Part shown: in pieces, positions 49,626 through 49,679 of the stretch | Position numbering within the stretch: the first letter of the stretch is position 1 | How the letters are laid out: every line of letters starts with the position of its first letter | Origin: Bacteroidia bacterium | Lineage (GTDB): Bacteria; Bacteroidota; Bacteroidia; Bacteroidales; UBA932 | DNA length: 49,679 nt | NCBI GenBank assembly: GCA_030537315.1 | Contig: JAUNNZ010000014.1 | Coordinates: 1-49,679 of the forward strand | Reading direction: 5' to 3' | Program-made: the position numbers and the translations under genes | The notes under the pieces: generated by a model | Database searches by the model: none | What the model saw: only the letters and a program-made list of their open reading frames with translations | Told to the model about the DNA's origin: nothing

Positions 49626-49679
49626 GGTGCGATGTGGGGCTCGAACCCACGACACCCAGAACCACAATCTGGTGCTCTA
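49626..49679 (-). tRNA. tRNA-His (anticodon GTG), 3' part
   Basis: The minus strand shows anticodon stem CCAGA/TCTGG around TTGTGGT (anticodon GTG), T-arm GTGGG/CCCAC with TTCGAGC, acceptor strand ATCGCAC and discriminator C, which is usual for bacterial tRNA-His. The 5' part lies beyond the window end. Confidence 0.94.

Overview
The window looks like chromosome from an uncultured member of Bacteroidales (Bacteroidetes). Evidence: promoters fit the phylum pattern TTTG-N19-TAnnTTTG; several genes are Bacteroidetes-type (HU-CCDC81/SPOR protein, DUF4837 lipoprotein, Rpb6-type RNA polymerase omega, LEA-type and FISUMP-like lipoproteins); and envelope genes (bamA-skp, bamD, rseP, porin) show a Gram-negative cell. 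KorAB, GdhA and an SLC13 carrier suggest an anaerobe, and a GH10 xylanase plus a CE1-like esterase suggest plant-polymer use. The genus cannot be named from this sequence alone.

Layout. 1-760: the 5' part of an HU-CCDC81 protein and tRNA-Asn. 790-5760: an accessory, more A+T-rich stretch right after tRNA-Asn. It holds two Bro-N antirepressor-like paralogues, an Xre regulator, three small membrane proteins and, at its edge, an AlkD-like protein. Three direct ~100-bp repeats (2131-2231, 3089-3188, 4959-5057) separate the modules. Each repeat carries a covarying hairpin and, on the minus strand, a conserved reading frame of about 25-31 codons. This is the most unusual part of the window. No integrase, transposase or CRISPR was seen.

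5.8-49.5 kb is core-like chromosome: DUF3237 protein and esterase; M23-LysM, phosphomannomutase, def and ruvX; M23, dxr, rseP and DUF4837; tRNA-Glu, rpsT and tRNA-Pro; pepE; porin with SLC13 carrier; M3 peptidase; gdhA and korBA; nadK-uppS-bamA-skp; pdxJ; an OmpH-like lipoprotein, GT4 and a periplasmic-binding lipoprotein; trxB-bamD-rpoZ-recN; fur; a LEA lipoprotein, SPOR protein and rpoN; miaB; radC; ATP-grasp; metallophosphoesterase; greA; an unknown lipoprotein; GH10 xylanase; and a FISUMP-like lipoprotein. The window ends inside tRNA-His.

How genes fit together. NadK-UppS-BamA-Skp joins cofactor and undecaprenyl synthesis to outer-membrane protein assembly, and BamD is encoded elsewhere in the window. 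RseP, two M23 peptidases, SPOR and LEA proteins add envelope maintenance. KorAB and GdhA meet at 2-oxoglutarate. Many convergent pairs overlap at their stops, and several genes have a -7 box only 5-9 nt before the start codon, which suggests leaderless or near-leaderless mRNAs.
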